Source: Dehalobacter sp. DCM (GTDB lineage Bacteria > Bacillota > Desulfitobacteriia > Desulfitobacteriales > Syntrophobotulaceae). From it: a stretch of 64,000 nucleotides of DNA. This document shows, in pieces, positions 17,322-26,089 of this stretch. The stretch is from positions 2,783,001 through 2,847,000 of the forward strand of contig NZ_CP092282.1 of assembly GCF_024972775.1 (NCBI RefSeq). Reading direction: 5' to 3'. The position numbers and the translations under genes were made by a program. The notes under the pieces are model-generated. The model was given only the letters and a program-made list of their open reading frames with translations, was not told the DNA's origin and searched no databases. Numbering within the stretch: position 1 is the first letter of the stretch; every line of letters starts with the position of its first letter.

Positions 17322-17756
17322 CTATCCAATTTTTACGACCAATACAGGACAATCTGCGTCAGCTATCACACGTTGCGTCACACTTCCTGCAACTGCGCCA
17401 GCCAGGGGGCCGTGCCCTCTGGTCCCCATAATGACAAGGTCAAAATCTCGCCTTATTTCATTAAGGATCTCCTCTGCGGGATAACCGGTAACAATCTTCT
17501 TAATTATATCAATATTTTCCGGTGACACTCCCCACAAAGTCATTTCCATCACTTTATTACCGATCTCTTTAATCTGTTCATCTGTTAGCTGATGCCAAAA
17601 TGAACTGAGGTCGCTGCCCAAATAAGGGATCGGCTCAGTGATGACATGGAGAAGTTCGATTTCGGAATTAAATTTCTTTGCTAATTCTACAGCCATCTTT
17701 AAAGCCTCACGTGAATATTCTGAACCATCGGTAGCAACTAAGATCCTTGTAAACAT
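17322..17756 (-). CDS. Universal stress protein, UspA family
   Basis: Small cytoplasmic protein of 144 residues with the single Usp domain. It starts ILVATDGSEYSREALKMAV and carries the ATP-binding pattern G-x2-G-x9-G-S near its end (GTRGHGPLAGAVAGSVTQRV), then CPVLVVK. It is therefore likely of the ATP-binding type. Monocistronic, with its own terminator. The physiological trigger cannot be read from sequence. Confidence 0.92.
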   Translation of the reverse strand: MFTRILVATDGSEYSREALKMAVELAKKFNSEIELLHVITEPIPYLGSDLSSFWHQLTDEQIKEIGNKVMEMTLWGVSPENIDIIKKIVTGYPAEEILNEIRRDFDLVIMGTRGHGPLAGAVAGSVTQRVIADADCPVLVVKIG

Positions 17757-17848
17757 ACTTTCATACCCCTCTCATGAATCAATTTAAGCGTTCTTTACTG
17801 GCATATACCTATATAAAACAGGCTATATATGTCGTGAAAAACAAATGG

Positions 17849-18165
17849 GCTCCAACGAACCTTTATCAACAAATCCCCTCGCGTAGCCTTCTACTTCAGT
17901 TTCTTCTTACAATCACTTATAAGACCTTTATCTTTTGCGTTCATCTACTCATTATCTATCTTCCGTGGCTTCATATCAGTCCATACTCCACAGTGACTTT
18001 TCGGGTCTCTGTTTTTCTTTCTTCCATGAAGCAAGGTTCGATAGACTTTTTTCTTTGAACCTTCAGATATCGTGAATTTTTTATTCACCGGTACTCATAA
18101 TTGACCGTAATGTCTGTTTCCGTTTTCGGCTCTTAAGGCTCTCCGTTTTAGGTATTCCTTGGAGC
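17849..18165 (-). repeat. Structured repeat element, copy 1 (possible non-coding RNA)
   Basis: A 317-bp non-coding unit bounded by GCTCCAACGAACC on the left and CCTTGGAGC on the right, so its ends pair (GCTCCAA/TTGGAGC). A diverged copy in the same orientation is at 19245-19567. The ends and several inner blocks are conserved. An inner hairpin is GTGAAT/ATTCAC here and GTGAAC/GTTCAC in copy 2, a compensatory change that argues for selection on RNA structure. The minus strand, purine-rich with repeated ACGGAAAC blocks, is the more likely RNA strand. It resembles no family I can name with confidence; a mobile guide-like RNA (HEARO/omega RNA type) is one option. Confidence 0.65.
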
Positions 18166-18313
18166 TTATGTTAAGTTTATTAGGTTAGAGCGCAGAAGTC
18201 AAAACTCAAAAACGGTTATTATTACACGCTAGGCTCTCAATCCAGAATATTTCGAATATTTACTCATAATTTCTCTTGCTTTCATTTTATTCGAAAAAAT
18301 AGGATGTTTTTCC

Positions 18314-18829
18314 TCAGTGAATCGCTCCAAGAACCTCACATAATTTTTCTCCAAACTGCAAGGCGCTGTTCGGAGAATCCGCCGTAATAATATTTCCGTC
18401 TTGAGCAACTCCCGGTCCGGAATAAGACGCACCCTTGTTTTGAATTGTATTAATTTCAGATTCGAAAACGGTTGCCTTACGGCCATTTAATAACCCTGCG
18501 TTCGCTAAAATAACCGGGGCTATACAAATTGCGGCAGTAATCTTACCATCTATAACCATTTTCATTGCCAGCTTTAATGCATCCGGATCCTGAAAATATA
18601 CTTCGCTTCCACCCCCTCCGACAAAAATCACCGCATCATAATCTACTGCGACAGCGTCTTTCAATAATAAATCTGCGTTGACACATCCTCCGAGTGTACC
18701 ATGACATAGTCCAAGTTTATTACTGGCTACAGAAATTTCGTGTCCGCATTTTTCCAAAGCTTCTCTTGGATAAAACAATTCCTCGTCCCTGAATTGCTGC
18801 GGAGCAACAACAAACAATACCTTTGCCAT
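18314..18829 (-). CDS. DJ-1/PfpI family protein
   Basis: Class I glutamine-amidotransferase-like protein of 171 residues. It begins MAKVLFVVAPQQFRDEEL, where the Glu near residue 17 is the conserved acidic partner. The nucleophile elbow is AAICIAPVILANAG with Cys near residue 107, and the VFVGGGG-type loop is present. An AAGGAGG precedes the ATG. Members range from glyoxalase-like enzymes to chaperones and peptidase relatives; the exact activity is not predictable. It is a single gene between the two copies of the structured repeat, with a broken gene on its other side, so the locus may have been assembled by insertions. Confidence 0.88.
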   Translation of the reverse strand: MAKVLFVVAPQQFRDEELFYPREALEKCGHEISVASNKLGLCHGTLGGCVNADLLLKDAVAVDYDAVIFVGGGGSEVYFQDPDALKLAMKMVIDGKITAAICIAPVILANAGLLNGRKATVFESEINTIQNKGASYSGPGVAQDGNIITADSPNSALQFGEKLCEVLGAIH

Positions 18830-18857
18830 TTGCCTACCTCCTTATTGTTAATCGTAT

Positions 18858-19172
18858 TCAATTTGCTGCAATAATACAGAAGCATTCATCAATAGAGTTA
18901 AACAGTTTGTAATACTTCTCTTCCGTCTTGCGTCGCACTTCCTCAGCTTTCATTCTGTCCGTGATTATCTCGTTATGATGTAACACCACTGGCAAAATTA
19001 CCTTGTTCATCCTTCATCATATGGATATGGACATCGGTCTTTTTTTGCTGTCCAACCGAAAAGGTTTTCTGCCATCGTATTCCAATATTAAATGACCGCC
19101 ACGACTATCAACGCCAAAAATCACATCGTGTACACTTTCCAGTAAACCAGCCTGGAAAGCGAGGTCTATCTC
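18858..19172 (-). pseudogene. Relic of a PAS-domain sensory protein, frameshifted
   Basis: Reading the minus strand from 19172, three pieces in different frames join into one PAS-type sequence. The first is LLESVHDVIFGVDSRGGHLI with EYDGRKPFR. A shift in a run of seven A leads to TDVHIHMMKDEQGNFASGV. A second shift leads to HNEIITDRMKAEEVRRKTEE and YYKLFNSIDECFCII, after which TGA ends it at 18858. The last part matches the linker and start of tandem PAS domains in histidine kinases and diguanylate cyclases. No start codon and no output domain remain. Confidence 0.65.
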
Positions 19173-19244
19173 ATTTATTTATAATAATACAATTATTTAG
19201 CAAATTAAGCTAGACAAGTCCCTTTGATGACAAATAAAAAAACA

Positions 19245-19567
19245 GCTCCAACGAACCTTTATCAACGTATGCCTGGCTTTACCTGCCAACTTTCGTTTCC
19301 CATTATCCATTTTCCTATATGGTCTTCGTCATTAGAAATTGGGTTACTCATCTTCTGCTTCAGCCTAACTTCATTTCAGAATTTGTTTCTTAGAGATTGT
19401 TACATCCCGTGGAAGCAAACCGTTATTTCCGTCGATACCGTTGCAGACTATTTTCTTCAAATTTCCAAGATATAGTGAACGCTGTTCACTGACCTTATGA
19501 TCCTATGGCAATGTTCGTTTCCGTCTTCCGGCTCTGCTAGGTTTCCGTCTTGGGCATTCCTTGGAGC
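19245..19567 (-). repeat. Structured repeat element, copy 2
   Basis: A 323-bp unit with the same paired ends as copy 1 (GCTCCAACGAACC ... CATTCCTTGGAGC) and the same order of inner blocks, but diverged elsewhere. Its inner hairpin is AGTGAAC-GCT-GTTCACT. It lies in the 900-bp region between the DJ-1 gene and the DUF445 gene. No target-site duplication is obvious next to either copy. Apparent reading frames over both copies are not conserved as protein. Confidence 0.65.
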
Positions 19568-19736
19568 TTACTATTATCATACCGAAGTGACCGTTATTGG
19601 TCAATCAACAAATACACGCATTTGAGGCATTCATTTCGCAATTTAATGAATTTTCAGTAAATATTTTTAGTTTTTCTTAGATTTTCTTTTTATTTATCCA
19701 TTATAATATGACCTATACGATAATATCAGCCAAAAA

Positions 19737-20669
19737 TCAAATGAAAGAATTCGCTAAACCAATGATAAAACCAATCAAAGCCCCTAAATTAACAATGGCC
19801 CGCAGTTCATTTTTCATAACAGATAAAACGAGCTTTTCAATTTCCAGGACATCCATGCCCTTCACTTTCGCCTCGACAACACCGGCAAGGTCGAACTGTT
19901 GAATAAATTCACCCAGTTTATTCCGGACGAATCCCACATATACCTTTTCGATTGTTCCTTTTAAGAGATCTTGAGAGATACCGGTCTGCTTCATTAAGCT
20001 TCCAATAGGCTGATTCCCGATACTTGCTAATTCATCACTCACAATCGTACGAATCATTTGACTGCCATTGGCATTAATAAATGTTTCTACATGTTCACCA
20101 ATGGGTGTCGTCAGTGCTCCAATCAATTTATCATTTACCATGACAGCAAGCATTGTCCCTTGTGTTTTTTGGCGAATGATTTGTCCTACTTCTTGGGCAA
20201 TGACATTACCAACGTTCAAACGCAGAAGGCTTGACTTGATCCTTTCACTGATCATTAATTCAATCTGGTCTTTAATCTGATTGTAGCTCGGTGCAAGTTT
20301 CTCCTGATCATCGGTTTCGGAAAGGAGGCTGGCAGAAAATATCTTGTTTATGGTATGGTTGTGGTCTTCGGTATATAAGGTTCTGCAGATCTCTTCACCG
20401 ACTGTCTGTGTGATGGCATCGGACATAAACAGCGCGGTTACATCCTTATTGGTCAGAAGATTATTTCCGACAGCATTGCCTAATGCTTTAGCTAGCTGCT
20501 CTTTTCTTTTTGGGAAAATGCCCGGTGTAAACGGAAGGGTCCACGCACCAACTTTGATGGGTTTCAAAGGCCGAAATAACATTTTTACTGCAATGTAGTT
20601 TGTGATATATCCGATGACCGCCCCTATCACGGGTCCTGAGGCTATTGACATAACCGTTGTCCAGTCCAT
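19737..20669 (-). CDS. DUF445 family membrane protein
   Basis: A 310-residue protein of the DUF445 (YheB-like) family. It has an N-terminal membrane segment carrying the family signature IGYITNYIAVKMLFRP, then LPFTPGIFPKRKEQLAKALG, a long amphipathic helical middle part with repeated halves, and a C-terminal hydrophobic segment (LGALIGFIIGLANS). The ATG at 20669 is chosen because GGGGAG lies directly before it and the family starts here. The role is unknown. It is monocistronic. Confidence 0.88.
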   Translation of the reverse strand: MDWTTVMSIASGPVIGAVIGYITNYIAVKMLFRPLKPIKVGAWTLPFTPGIFPKRKEQLAKALGNAVGNNLLTNKDVTALFMSDAITQTVGEEICRTLYTEDHNHTINKIFSASLLSETDDQEKLAPSYNQIKDQIELMISERIKSSLLRLNVGNVIAQEVGQIIRQKTQGTMLAVMVNDKLIGALTTPIGEHVETFINANGSQMIRTIVSDELASIGNQPIGSLMKQTGISQDLLKGTIEKVYVGFVRNKLGEFIQQFDLAGVVEAKVKGMDVLEIEKLVLSVMKNELRAIVNLGALIGFIIGLANSFI

Positions 20670-20874
20670 TATTAATTCTCCCCTGAAAATTATTTGCATG
20701 CAAATTTGCCATAATTGCACACATCATTATACCACAACTCATTATATAAAAATGTTCGTAATCAATAAATAACACTGTTGAAAATCTCAAGTACTTTCGA
20801 TATATACGGTATACAAATGTAAGATTGATTATTGATTGAAACCACGATTATTACAGATACGGAGGTAATTAATA

Positions 20875-21738
20875 ATGCAACTCAACCCCCAAAGTGATGA
20901 AGAATTACTGGAATACTATGCCCTCGTTCTTTCCAATCTAAGAGAAATTGTTGACGAAGATATTCAGATCATCATCACCAACAGAACACATACCACGCAT
21001 TATTTTCCGGGTTATAAACTATCTATTGATGGAAACTTGTTAATTGGACAAGACTTAGCAAAGGGCAATAATAACGAATATAAAGCCATGCAATCCGGTA
21101 AAATTTTGAAATACACTATTGGCAAAGAAGTTTTCGGCTTTCCTTTTACCGGAATCGATTACCCCATCCGTAACTTAAAGGGGGAGATTATCGGGTGTAT
21201 CGGTGTTGGTAAAAGTCTGGAGAAAGACTATCAAATTGAAGAAATTTCCCATGGCTTAGCTTCGACGCTGGAACAAGTTAACGCCGGTATCCAGGAGATT
21301 GCCTCCGGATCTCAAGGATTATCATTTACAATTGATAGTGTTATATCTTCTGCTAACGAAACTCACGGTCAAATCAAGGAAATCAATAAAGTGATTCAGG
21401 CAATTACCGACATTTCCGCGCATTCAAATTTATTGGGACTCAATGCGGCCATTGAAGCGGCGAGAGCCGGCGAACAAGGCAGAGGATTTGCTGTTGTTGC
21501 CGATGAAATGCGTAAACTGGCAGCTCAAAGTAAGGATTCCGCAAAAATGGTAACAGATATCTTAACAAACATGAAAGATTCTATTGAAACCATTATTTCT
21601 GAAATAAATAAAGTCGGTAACATAGCTCAAAACCAAGCAGCTGCAACGGAAGAAATAACCGCTTCTATTCAGGAAGTCAGCCAGACTTCGCAAAATTTAG
21701 CGAATATGGCCTCGATTTATGAGGAAATGAATGTATAA
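20875..21738 (+). CDS. Soluble methyl-accepting chemotaxis-type protein
   Basis: A cytoplasmic chemoreceptor-like protein of 287 residues without membrane spans. Residues about 1-125 form a small sensor module ([44 protein letters not shown]) of PAS/Cache-like character. Residues about 130-287 are a short MCP signalling helix pair with the conserved tip [20 protein letters not shown] followed by [15 protein letters not shown], which contacts CheA/CheW. A CGGAGG precedes the ATG. The ligand is unknown. It converges on the VWA gene with a 6-bp gap. Confidence 0.9.
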   Translation: MQLNPQSDEELLEYYALVLSNLREIVDEDIQIIITNRTHTTHYFPGYKLSIDGNLLIGQDLAKGNNNEYKAMQSGKILKYTIGKEVFGFPFTGIDYPIRNLKGEIIGCIGVGKSLEKDYQIEEISHGLASTLEQVNAGIQEIASGSQGLSFTIDSVISSANETHGQIKEINKVIQAITDISAHSNLLGLNAAIEAARAGEQGRGFAVVADEMRKLAAQSKDSAKMVTDILTNMKDSIETIISEINKVGNIAQNQAAATEEITASIQEVSQTSQNLANMASIYEEMNV

Positions 21739-21744
21739 TAGGCG

Positions 21745-23214
21745 TTAGTTATGATCACCGTGTATCTGTTTGCATCGTATTACCCTTGACCATACGGGTG
21801 CTGTCCCGTCGCCGGATAAGACGGTAATTACTACCTTCATTCCTTTTGGGGGATAATCCGGCCACGGCGTGTGACCATCCGTTATGACAATTCCCACTTG
21901 AGGCAAAGGGCGAAGCTTAGAAGCAGCATCCAATCCGGTCCTCATATCTGTTCCACCACCTCCGGCCAGTTTGACTTGCTCTGCTCGAAAAATCTTACGG
22001 CAACAGGCGACGGCTGTGTCTACGGCGAGAACGTAAACCCCATCCCGATTTCCGAGGCTCCTGAGTATGCCCGATATTTCAGCAAGTGCTTGAGCAATCA
22101 TCGTATCGGATATACTTGAACTTGTATCGACAATAACAGCAATACCAGGTATAGGACTCCGCATGGAGGGAAATATAATTTCCCTGTTTCCGGCGGGTCC
22201 TTGTCGTCTTGACGGTCGTCGATAGGAATAATCGGATGCTCCAGCCGTATCTGCGACTGCATAACGAATAGCTGCGGCCAGCTGTTTTTGCCAATTTACT
22301 TTCGGATTTAGCTTTTCTTCCGACCATCGGACTAAATGTCCGGGGACCCGTCCCCGGGCTTTTTTATGTTCCTTTATTTGCCTGGCGACATCCCGTAGAA
22401 TCAACTCCCCCTCAGTCTGACTGATACCCGGTAAAGACTCTTTGCCAGGCGGACCATCCTCCCAAGGCGCCTTCTGACCGGTCGCACACGAACCGCATCG
22501 TCCAGAGCCCGGCCTTGGTGTTTCCTTTTCATCCTGCGTCCCGCCAGTACTTTCATCGCCATGCGTCGATACGGATTGGTTATCGTCACTTTTTTTTGGT
22601 CCTGATTTCCGGTCACCCTTATTATCTTGATTGTCGCCGCCGCATTGACTTTGCTTACATTTTTCAGTACAACTGTCTCGTTCTGCTTTAGCTTGACCAT
22701 TACTTGGAGATACTTCTTTGCTGCCTTGACCGGCTCCTTGGCCATTATTTTTTTCAGAAGTATCCTGTTCAACTCCGGATGCGTTTTTGTCATCTTTTTG
22801 CTGCATATTGTTAACTAAAGCCGCATAATACTCTTCGGCTAAAAGGTTGTCCGGCTGCCCGATTGATTGTGGGGTAATAGGCTCTAAGGGCAGTTTGACC
22901 CTTTCCCGAAGTAAATCGTCGTTTATTTCAGCATCAGCTGCCATATTATTAAAACGAGGATAAAAGTCCTTCATGCGGAGAGCATGCTGTCTCAGAAGAT
23001 GGCAAAGTTCATGATACATAACACCTTCTGTTTCTTCTACCGACCAACGGCATAAGACCGCAGGGTCGTAATAGAGTCGCCAATACATATCGACTGCCAG
23101 TGTTTCCAGTCCGGGTTTAACTACCGGTTGGAGTGCCCAGGCTGCGGAAGCTAAATACGGACGCTCCTTAGCTAATCGGATGCGTGCCGCTTGCAGCTCT
23201 TGTGGGAGTGTCAT
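21745..23214 (-). CDS. VWA-domain / DUF2201-type putative metallopeptidase
   Basis: A 489-residue cytoplasmic protein. The N-terminal part (about 1-130) is a metallopeptidase-like DUF2201 domain with a zinc-type motif YHELCHLLRQH and NDDLLRE. The middle (about 135-270) is low-complexity and charged (Gly/Ser/Lys/Asp/Glu-rich). The C-terminal part (about 340-489) is a VWA-like domain with MIDAS DTSSS, GGGTDMRTGL and ITDGHTPWPDYP. ATG at 23214 overlaps the upstream stop (ATGA), so translation is coupled; an earlier ATG lacks a site. Together with the MoxR ATPase this is a MoxR/VWA pair such as CoxD/CoxE or RavA/ViaA. Beside a molybdenum hydroxylase, a role in its maturation is a fair inference. 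A decayed relative lies at 51793-52090. Confidence 0.85.
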   Translation of the reverse strand: MTLPQELQAARIRLAKERPYLASAAWALQPVVKPGLETLAVDMYWRLYYDPAVLCRWSVEETEGVMYHELCHLLRQHALRMKDFYPRFNNMAADAEINDDLLRERVKLPLEPITPQSIGQPDNLLAEEYYAALVNNMQQKDDKNASGVEQDTSEKNNGQGAGQGSKEVSPSNGQAKAERDSCTEKCKQSQCGGDNQDNKGDRKSGPKKSDDNQSVSTHGDESTGGTQDEKETPRPGSGRCGSCATGQKAPWEDGPPGKESLPGISQTEGELILRDVARQIKEHKKARGRVPGHLVRWSEEKLNPKVNWQKQLAAAIRYAVADTAGASDYSYRRPSRRQGPAGNREIIFPSMRSPIPGIAVIVDTSSSISDTMIAQALAEISGILRSLGNRDGVYVLAVDTAVACCRKIFRAEQVKLAGGGGTDMRTGLDAASKLRPLPQVGIVITDGHTPWPDYPPKGMKVVITVLSGDGTAPVWSRVIRCKQIHGDHN

Positions 23215-23867
23215 ACCAACAACACCTCCAAGCATTTCATTGCCTCAATTGTCTCTACAAGCCCGGAACTTTTTCCGGCTTCATAAGCATCACTTCCCAG
23301 GCTGCAATTTTTTGTGGTTAAGGCTTGGTGCTTTTCTCTCTGGTCAATTATTTGCTGTGGAAGCCCAGCCAGCTGAATTTTTCCCGGCCACATGGGGTGT
23401 TGGGGAAAGCAATAGGTATAACGAAAATTGCGGTATTTCGGCAGAAAAACGGGTGGATACTTTTCAATAATCTTCGTTAAAATGGGTGCTGCATCTTCTG
23501 CAAAAATTGAAAAGTTCATTACATTCCCTTGTGTAATCGCTATGAAGGAAGAACAATAGGTATTCAATCCATCATCGCTAATCAGTCGGTATTCTTCTGA
23601 GGAGATTTTATGGGATATGACTTCGACACGCCACCTGTTTTGCCGATGGGCATGCAGTGACTCCAACTTTTCGACCCATCCATCATTAAGTACTATCTTA
23701 AGAACACTATAGATAAGATATGCGGGTAGCATCGTATAGTTATAATTATATAGATCCAGTTTCGGTTTATCCGAATCCTCCATACCCACTAATATTCTGC
23801 CAAATTGCATATACTGTGTGGCGTGATCTACCCATGGGAGTTGTTGATAGTTATAGAGGGGATTCAC
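23211..23867 (-). CDS. Unknown protein between MoxR and VWA genes
   Basis: A 218-residue soluble protein I do not recognise. It is rich in Tyr and aromatic residues in its first third (MNPLYNYQQLPWVDHATQYM), with no membrane span, signal peptide or Cys cluster. It starts with GTG overlapping the stop of the MoxR gene by four bases, and its own end overlaps the VWA gene by four bases (GTGA and ATGA junctions), so the three are an obligate translational unit. The position suggests a substrate adaptor for the MoxR/VWA pair. The relic operon at 51793-52090 retains a matching C-terminal end (YCLEVLMA against KCLEVLLV), so the three-gene order was present there too. Confidence 0.75.
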   Translation of the reverse strand: MNPLYNYQQLPWVDHATQYMQFGRILVGMEDSDKPKLDLYNYNYTMLPAYLIYSVLKIVLNDGWVEKLESLHAHRQNRWRVEVISHKISSEEYRLISDDGLNTYCSSFIAITQGNVMNFSIFAEDAAPILTKIIEKYPPVFLPKYRNFRYTYCFPQHPMWPGKIQLAGLPQQIIDQREKHQALTTKNCSLGSDAYEAGKSSGLVETIEAMKCLEVLLV

Positions 23868-24946
23868 ATTAATCCTCCTTTTTGCAACAGAGGAACAAAT
23901 GCCTGTAATTCCCTTATCGGTAACGGAAGTTCCGGTTTCCGCGCTGCCGCTAATTTTTTTGCAGCCGATGCAGCAATGTCTTTTTTTCCTTGTTCAGCTG
24001 CCTGTGCAAGAACGCACCATGCAGCAGACCAACGTTCCTCAGTTAATTTAACGACCGCTGCCGCTATGACCGCGCTTAAAATAGCTAAAGCGACATCGCC
24101 TCTCTCCGGCAGCTGTAGTTGTGAGGGATTCGCTAATATTTCTTCCGGATCTGGAAGATTCAATTCTTTGACCCATGCCAAAAATTCAAGACAAGCACCT
24201 TCTCCGACACAACCTGCTAACAGCGATGCAGTCACATCCTCCCCTGCCTGTGCTGCTTCTGATGCGGCTAATAATCTGGCTGCCATTGTCCAGGATCGGG
24301 GTGATGGCCATGCTTTTCCGGCTTGTTCCTCATTGACCGGAACCTGCAATAAAAGATTAGGACGATGACGGATAAACGCGGCAATAAGTGTTTGTTTTTC
24401 TGCTATGGATTTTTCCCAGCTTTCCGGAAGGTGCAACAGTCCTGTAACAGCCCATTCTCCGACCATTCCATCGATCCAGTGTTGTGTATCCAGTGACCAA
24501 GGTAAATGGCAAAAACGATTGGCTAACGGTGCGGTGAGATCCCATCCTCCAGCCGCCTGCTCCGGCGGATTTGCCGAGGCAACAACGGAAATATCGGACG
24601 GTAAAGTTAAATCACCGACAACGCGCTCGAGTACAACCCTTAATAATCCAGCTTGAACAGCAGGGGGAGCCGTTGATATCTCATCCAGAAAGAGTATTCC
24701 CTTTTTGGCATGACACAAACGAGTTGCCCATACAGGGGGCTCCATGACGACGCCCCCCTCCCGTATGACCGGCAGTCCGGAAAAATCTGCCGGCTCACGG
24801 ATCGACGCAATTACCACTTCAAGATGCAGACCCATTTCATTTGCCAGTGCTGTGATCGTAGCTGTTTTTCCCACTCCGGGGGGTCCCCAGATCAGTGTCG
24901 GTACTTTCGCTTGAACAGCGATCGATAAAGCAGAAATTGTCGACAT
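23864..24946 (-). CDS. MoxR-family AAA+ ATPase
   Basis: AAA+ ATPase of 360 residues. Walker A is IWGPPGVGKTATI (about residues 19-31), Walker B is ILFLDEISTAPPAVQAG, followed by sensor 1 VVASANPPEQAAGG and the sensor 2 helical lid. ATG at 24946 is chosen for its GGAGGG site; upstream in-frame codons lack one. MoxR proteins act as chaperones with VWA partners: CoxD in CO dehydrogenase maturation and RavA with ViaA are characterised examples. Here the VWA partner is two genes downstream and the divergent neighbour is a molybdenum hydroxylase operon, so enzyme maturation is the best guess. Confidence 0.9.
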   Translation of the reverse strand: MSTISALSIAVQAKVPTLIWGPPGVGKTATITALANEMGLHLEVVIASIREPADFSGLPVIREGGVVMEPPVWATRLCHAKKGILFLDEISTAPPAVQAGLLRVVLERVVGDLTLPSDISVVASANPPEQAAGGWDLTAPLANRFCHLPWSLDTQHWIDGMVGEWAVTGLLHLPESWEKSIAEKQTLIAAFIRHRPNLLLQVPVNEEQAGKAWPSPRSWTMAARLLAASEAAQAGEDVTASLLAGCVGEGACLEFLAWVKELNLPDPEEILANPSQLQLPERGDVALAILSAVIAAAVVKLTEERWSAAWCVLAQAAEQGKKDIAASAAKKLAAARKPELPLPIRELQAFVPLLQKGGLM

Positions 24947-25585
24947 TATACTATCCCTCCATAGTGTGAAACAGAAAATGAGATTCACCTGTTCACACAA
25001 TATATCCCAAAGGTATTTTTTCCATAATTTTCAAATAATATAATCAAATTAACCGAAACGATTGGTATATATTCAGCGCTCATGGAACTTCGATGTAAAG
25101 ATCGAAAAAAGCCATTATTTTTACTGCTGTTGATAGAAAGCACTAATTATTCGACTATTCTCAGAATGTCAAATGATCAGACTGCTTATTGAAAATCTAT
25201 TTTCTGAATGAATCGCCTTTAAAATTCACCATGGTGGAATTTTTTATCATCAGGTTGACACACTCCGTCATGCGTTTTAATGTGAAAATAGCTTATATTG
25301 AATTATCAGGAGAATTTCAGGACAAGAATATCATCGCATTAGTGAAATATTTCATAAACTGAATTGACGTACACAATAAATAAAAAAATAAGTCCAAATA
25401 ACAGCTTACCCTAGATCATACAACTTTCATGAAGCGATTGATCGTCGGTTATCACGGGAACAACTCGCATAATTAAAGGCTATTCTCTTACACCGGGTGA
25501 GAGGAAATAACTGTATCGAGACAGGAGGGGTTGTTTTTTCATGTAAATGATCAGTTCAATATTACAAAATAAAGGAGGATAAGTT
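24947..25585. other. Divergent intergenic region before the first molybdenum hydroxylase operon
   Basis: About 640 bp between the divergent MoxR and hydroxylase operons. It holds a hairpin with a T-tract (AATTCACC/GGTGGAATT then TTTTTT, 25222-25250), the promoter listed separately, and a leader of about 300 nt before the first start codon. Short stretches of the leader read like coding remnants (for example HEAIDRRLSREQLA just before 25475) but in different frames and without ribosome sites, so I call no gene. A riboswitch in the leader could not be recognised. Confidence 0.5.
25255..25283 (+). promoter_or_regulatory. Candidate sigma-A promoter of the first hydroxylase operon
   Basis: TTGACA (25255-25260), 17-bp spacer, then TAATGT (25278-25283). 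The -35 is perfect; the -10 is weak. It would give a leader of about 295 nt before the 2Fe-2S subunit gene. Confidence 0.4.
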
Positions 25586-26089
25586 ATGGAGATCGATGCA
25601 ATTACTTTGTACGTTAACAAAACGAAGTACGAATTTTCCATCGGAAACAGATTCGGCCAAATCCCAGGCAGTGAAACGTTAACCCAGACACTGCGTGAAC
25701 GTCTGGGTTTGACTGGCACAAAAAAATCCTGCGAAGAAGGTGCCTGTGGTTGTTGCACCGTCATTATGGATGGTGACGCAGTGGCTTCATGTATGCTGCT
25801 GACTGTTGATTGTGACGGTCGGCAGATCACCACAATCGAAGGATTACAAAATCCACAAACCGGCGAGCTGGACCCGTTACAACAAGCATTTATCGATGAA
25901 TACGCCTTCCAATGTGGTTATTGCACTCCTGGCATCATCATGGCCTCGAAAGCGCTATTGGATAAGAACCCTCACCCTTCCGATGAGGAGATACGCGATG
26001 CGCTTGCCGGAAATTTCTGCCGCTGCATCAGCCAATACCACGTTTTTAACGCGATCGCAAAGATGATCAGGAAAGAAGGTGTTAGCTAA
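25586..26089 (+). CDS. Molybdenum hydroxylase, 2Fe-2S subunit (copy 1)
   Basis: Small electron-transfer subunit, 167 residues, of a xanthine-dehydrogenase/aldehyde-oxidoreductase-family enzyme. The N-terminal plant-type ferredoxin domain has ligands in CEEGACGCCTVIMDGDAVASC and the C-terminal four-helix domain binds the second cluster with CGYCTPGIIMASKALL and NFCRCISQYH. Length matches CoxS/XdhC/HcrC-type subunits. A GGAGGATAAG site precedes the ATG. The Mo subunit gene starts on the last base of this stop codon (TAATG), so the two are coupled. The order small-large-medium differs from many xdh operons. The substrate is unknown; the catabolic context suggests an aromatic or N-heterocyclic compound. 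Confidence 0.93.
   Translation: MEIDAITLYVNKTKYEFSIGNRFGQIPGSETLTQTLRERLGLTGTKKSCEEGACGCCTVIMDGDAVASCMLLTVDCDGRQITTIEGLQNPQTGELDPLQQAFIDEYAFQCGYCTPGIIMASKALLDKNPHPSDEEIRDALAGNFCRCISQYHVFNAIAKMIRKEGVS

Noticed and set aside
17774-18058. 94-residue open frame on the plus strand
   Set aside because: It runs through the structured repeat element; the equivalent frame in the second copy shares only the few residues encoded by the conserved end (APTNLYQ), so it is not a conserved protein.
17849-19567. Group I intron as identity of the repeated element
   Set aside because: An AAGATATAGT stretch resembles a group I core motif, but it is AGATATCGT in the other copy and the remaining core pairings were not found.
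25270-25475. Small genes in the leader of the first hydroxylase operon
   Set aside because: A 30-codon frame and a second peptide-like stretch lie in different frames with no ribosome site; at most they are remnants of an older gene.
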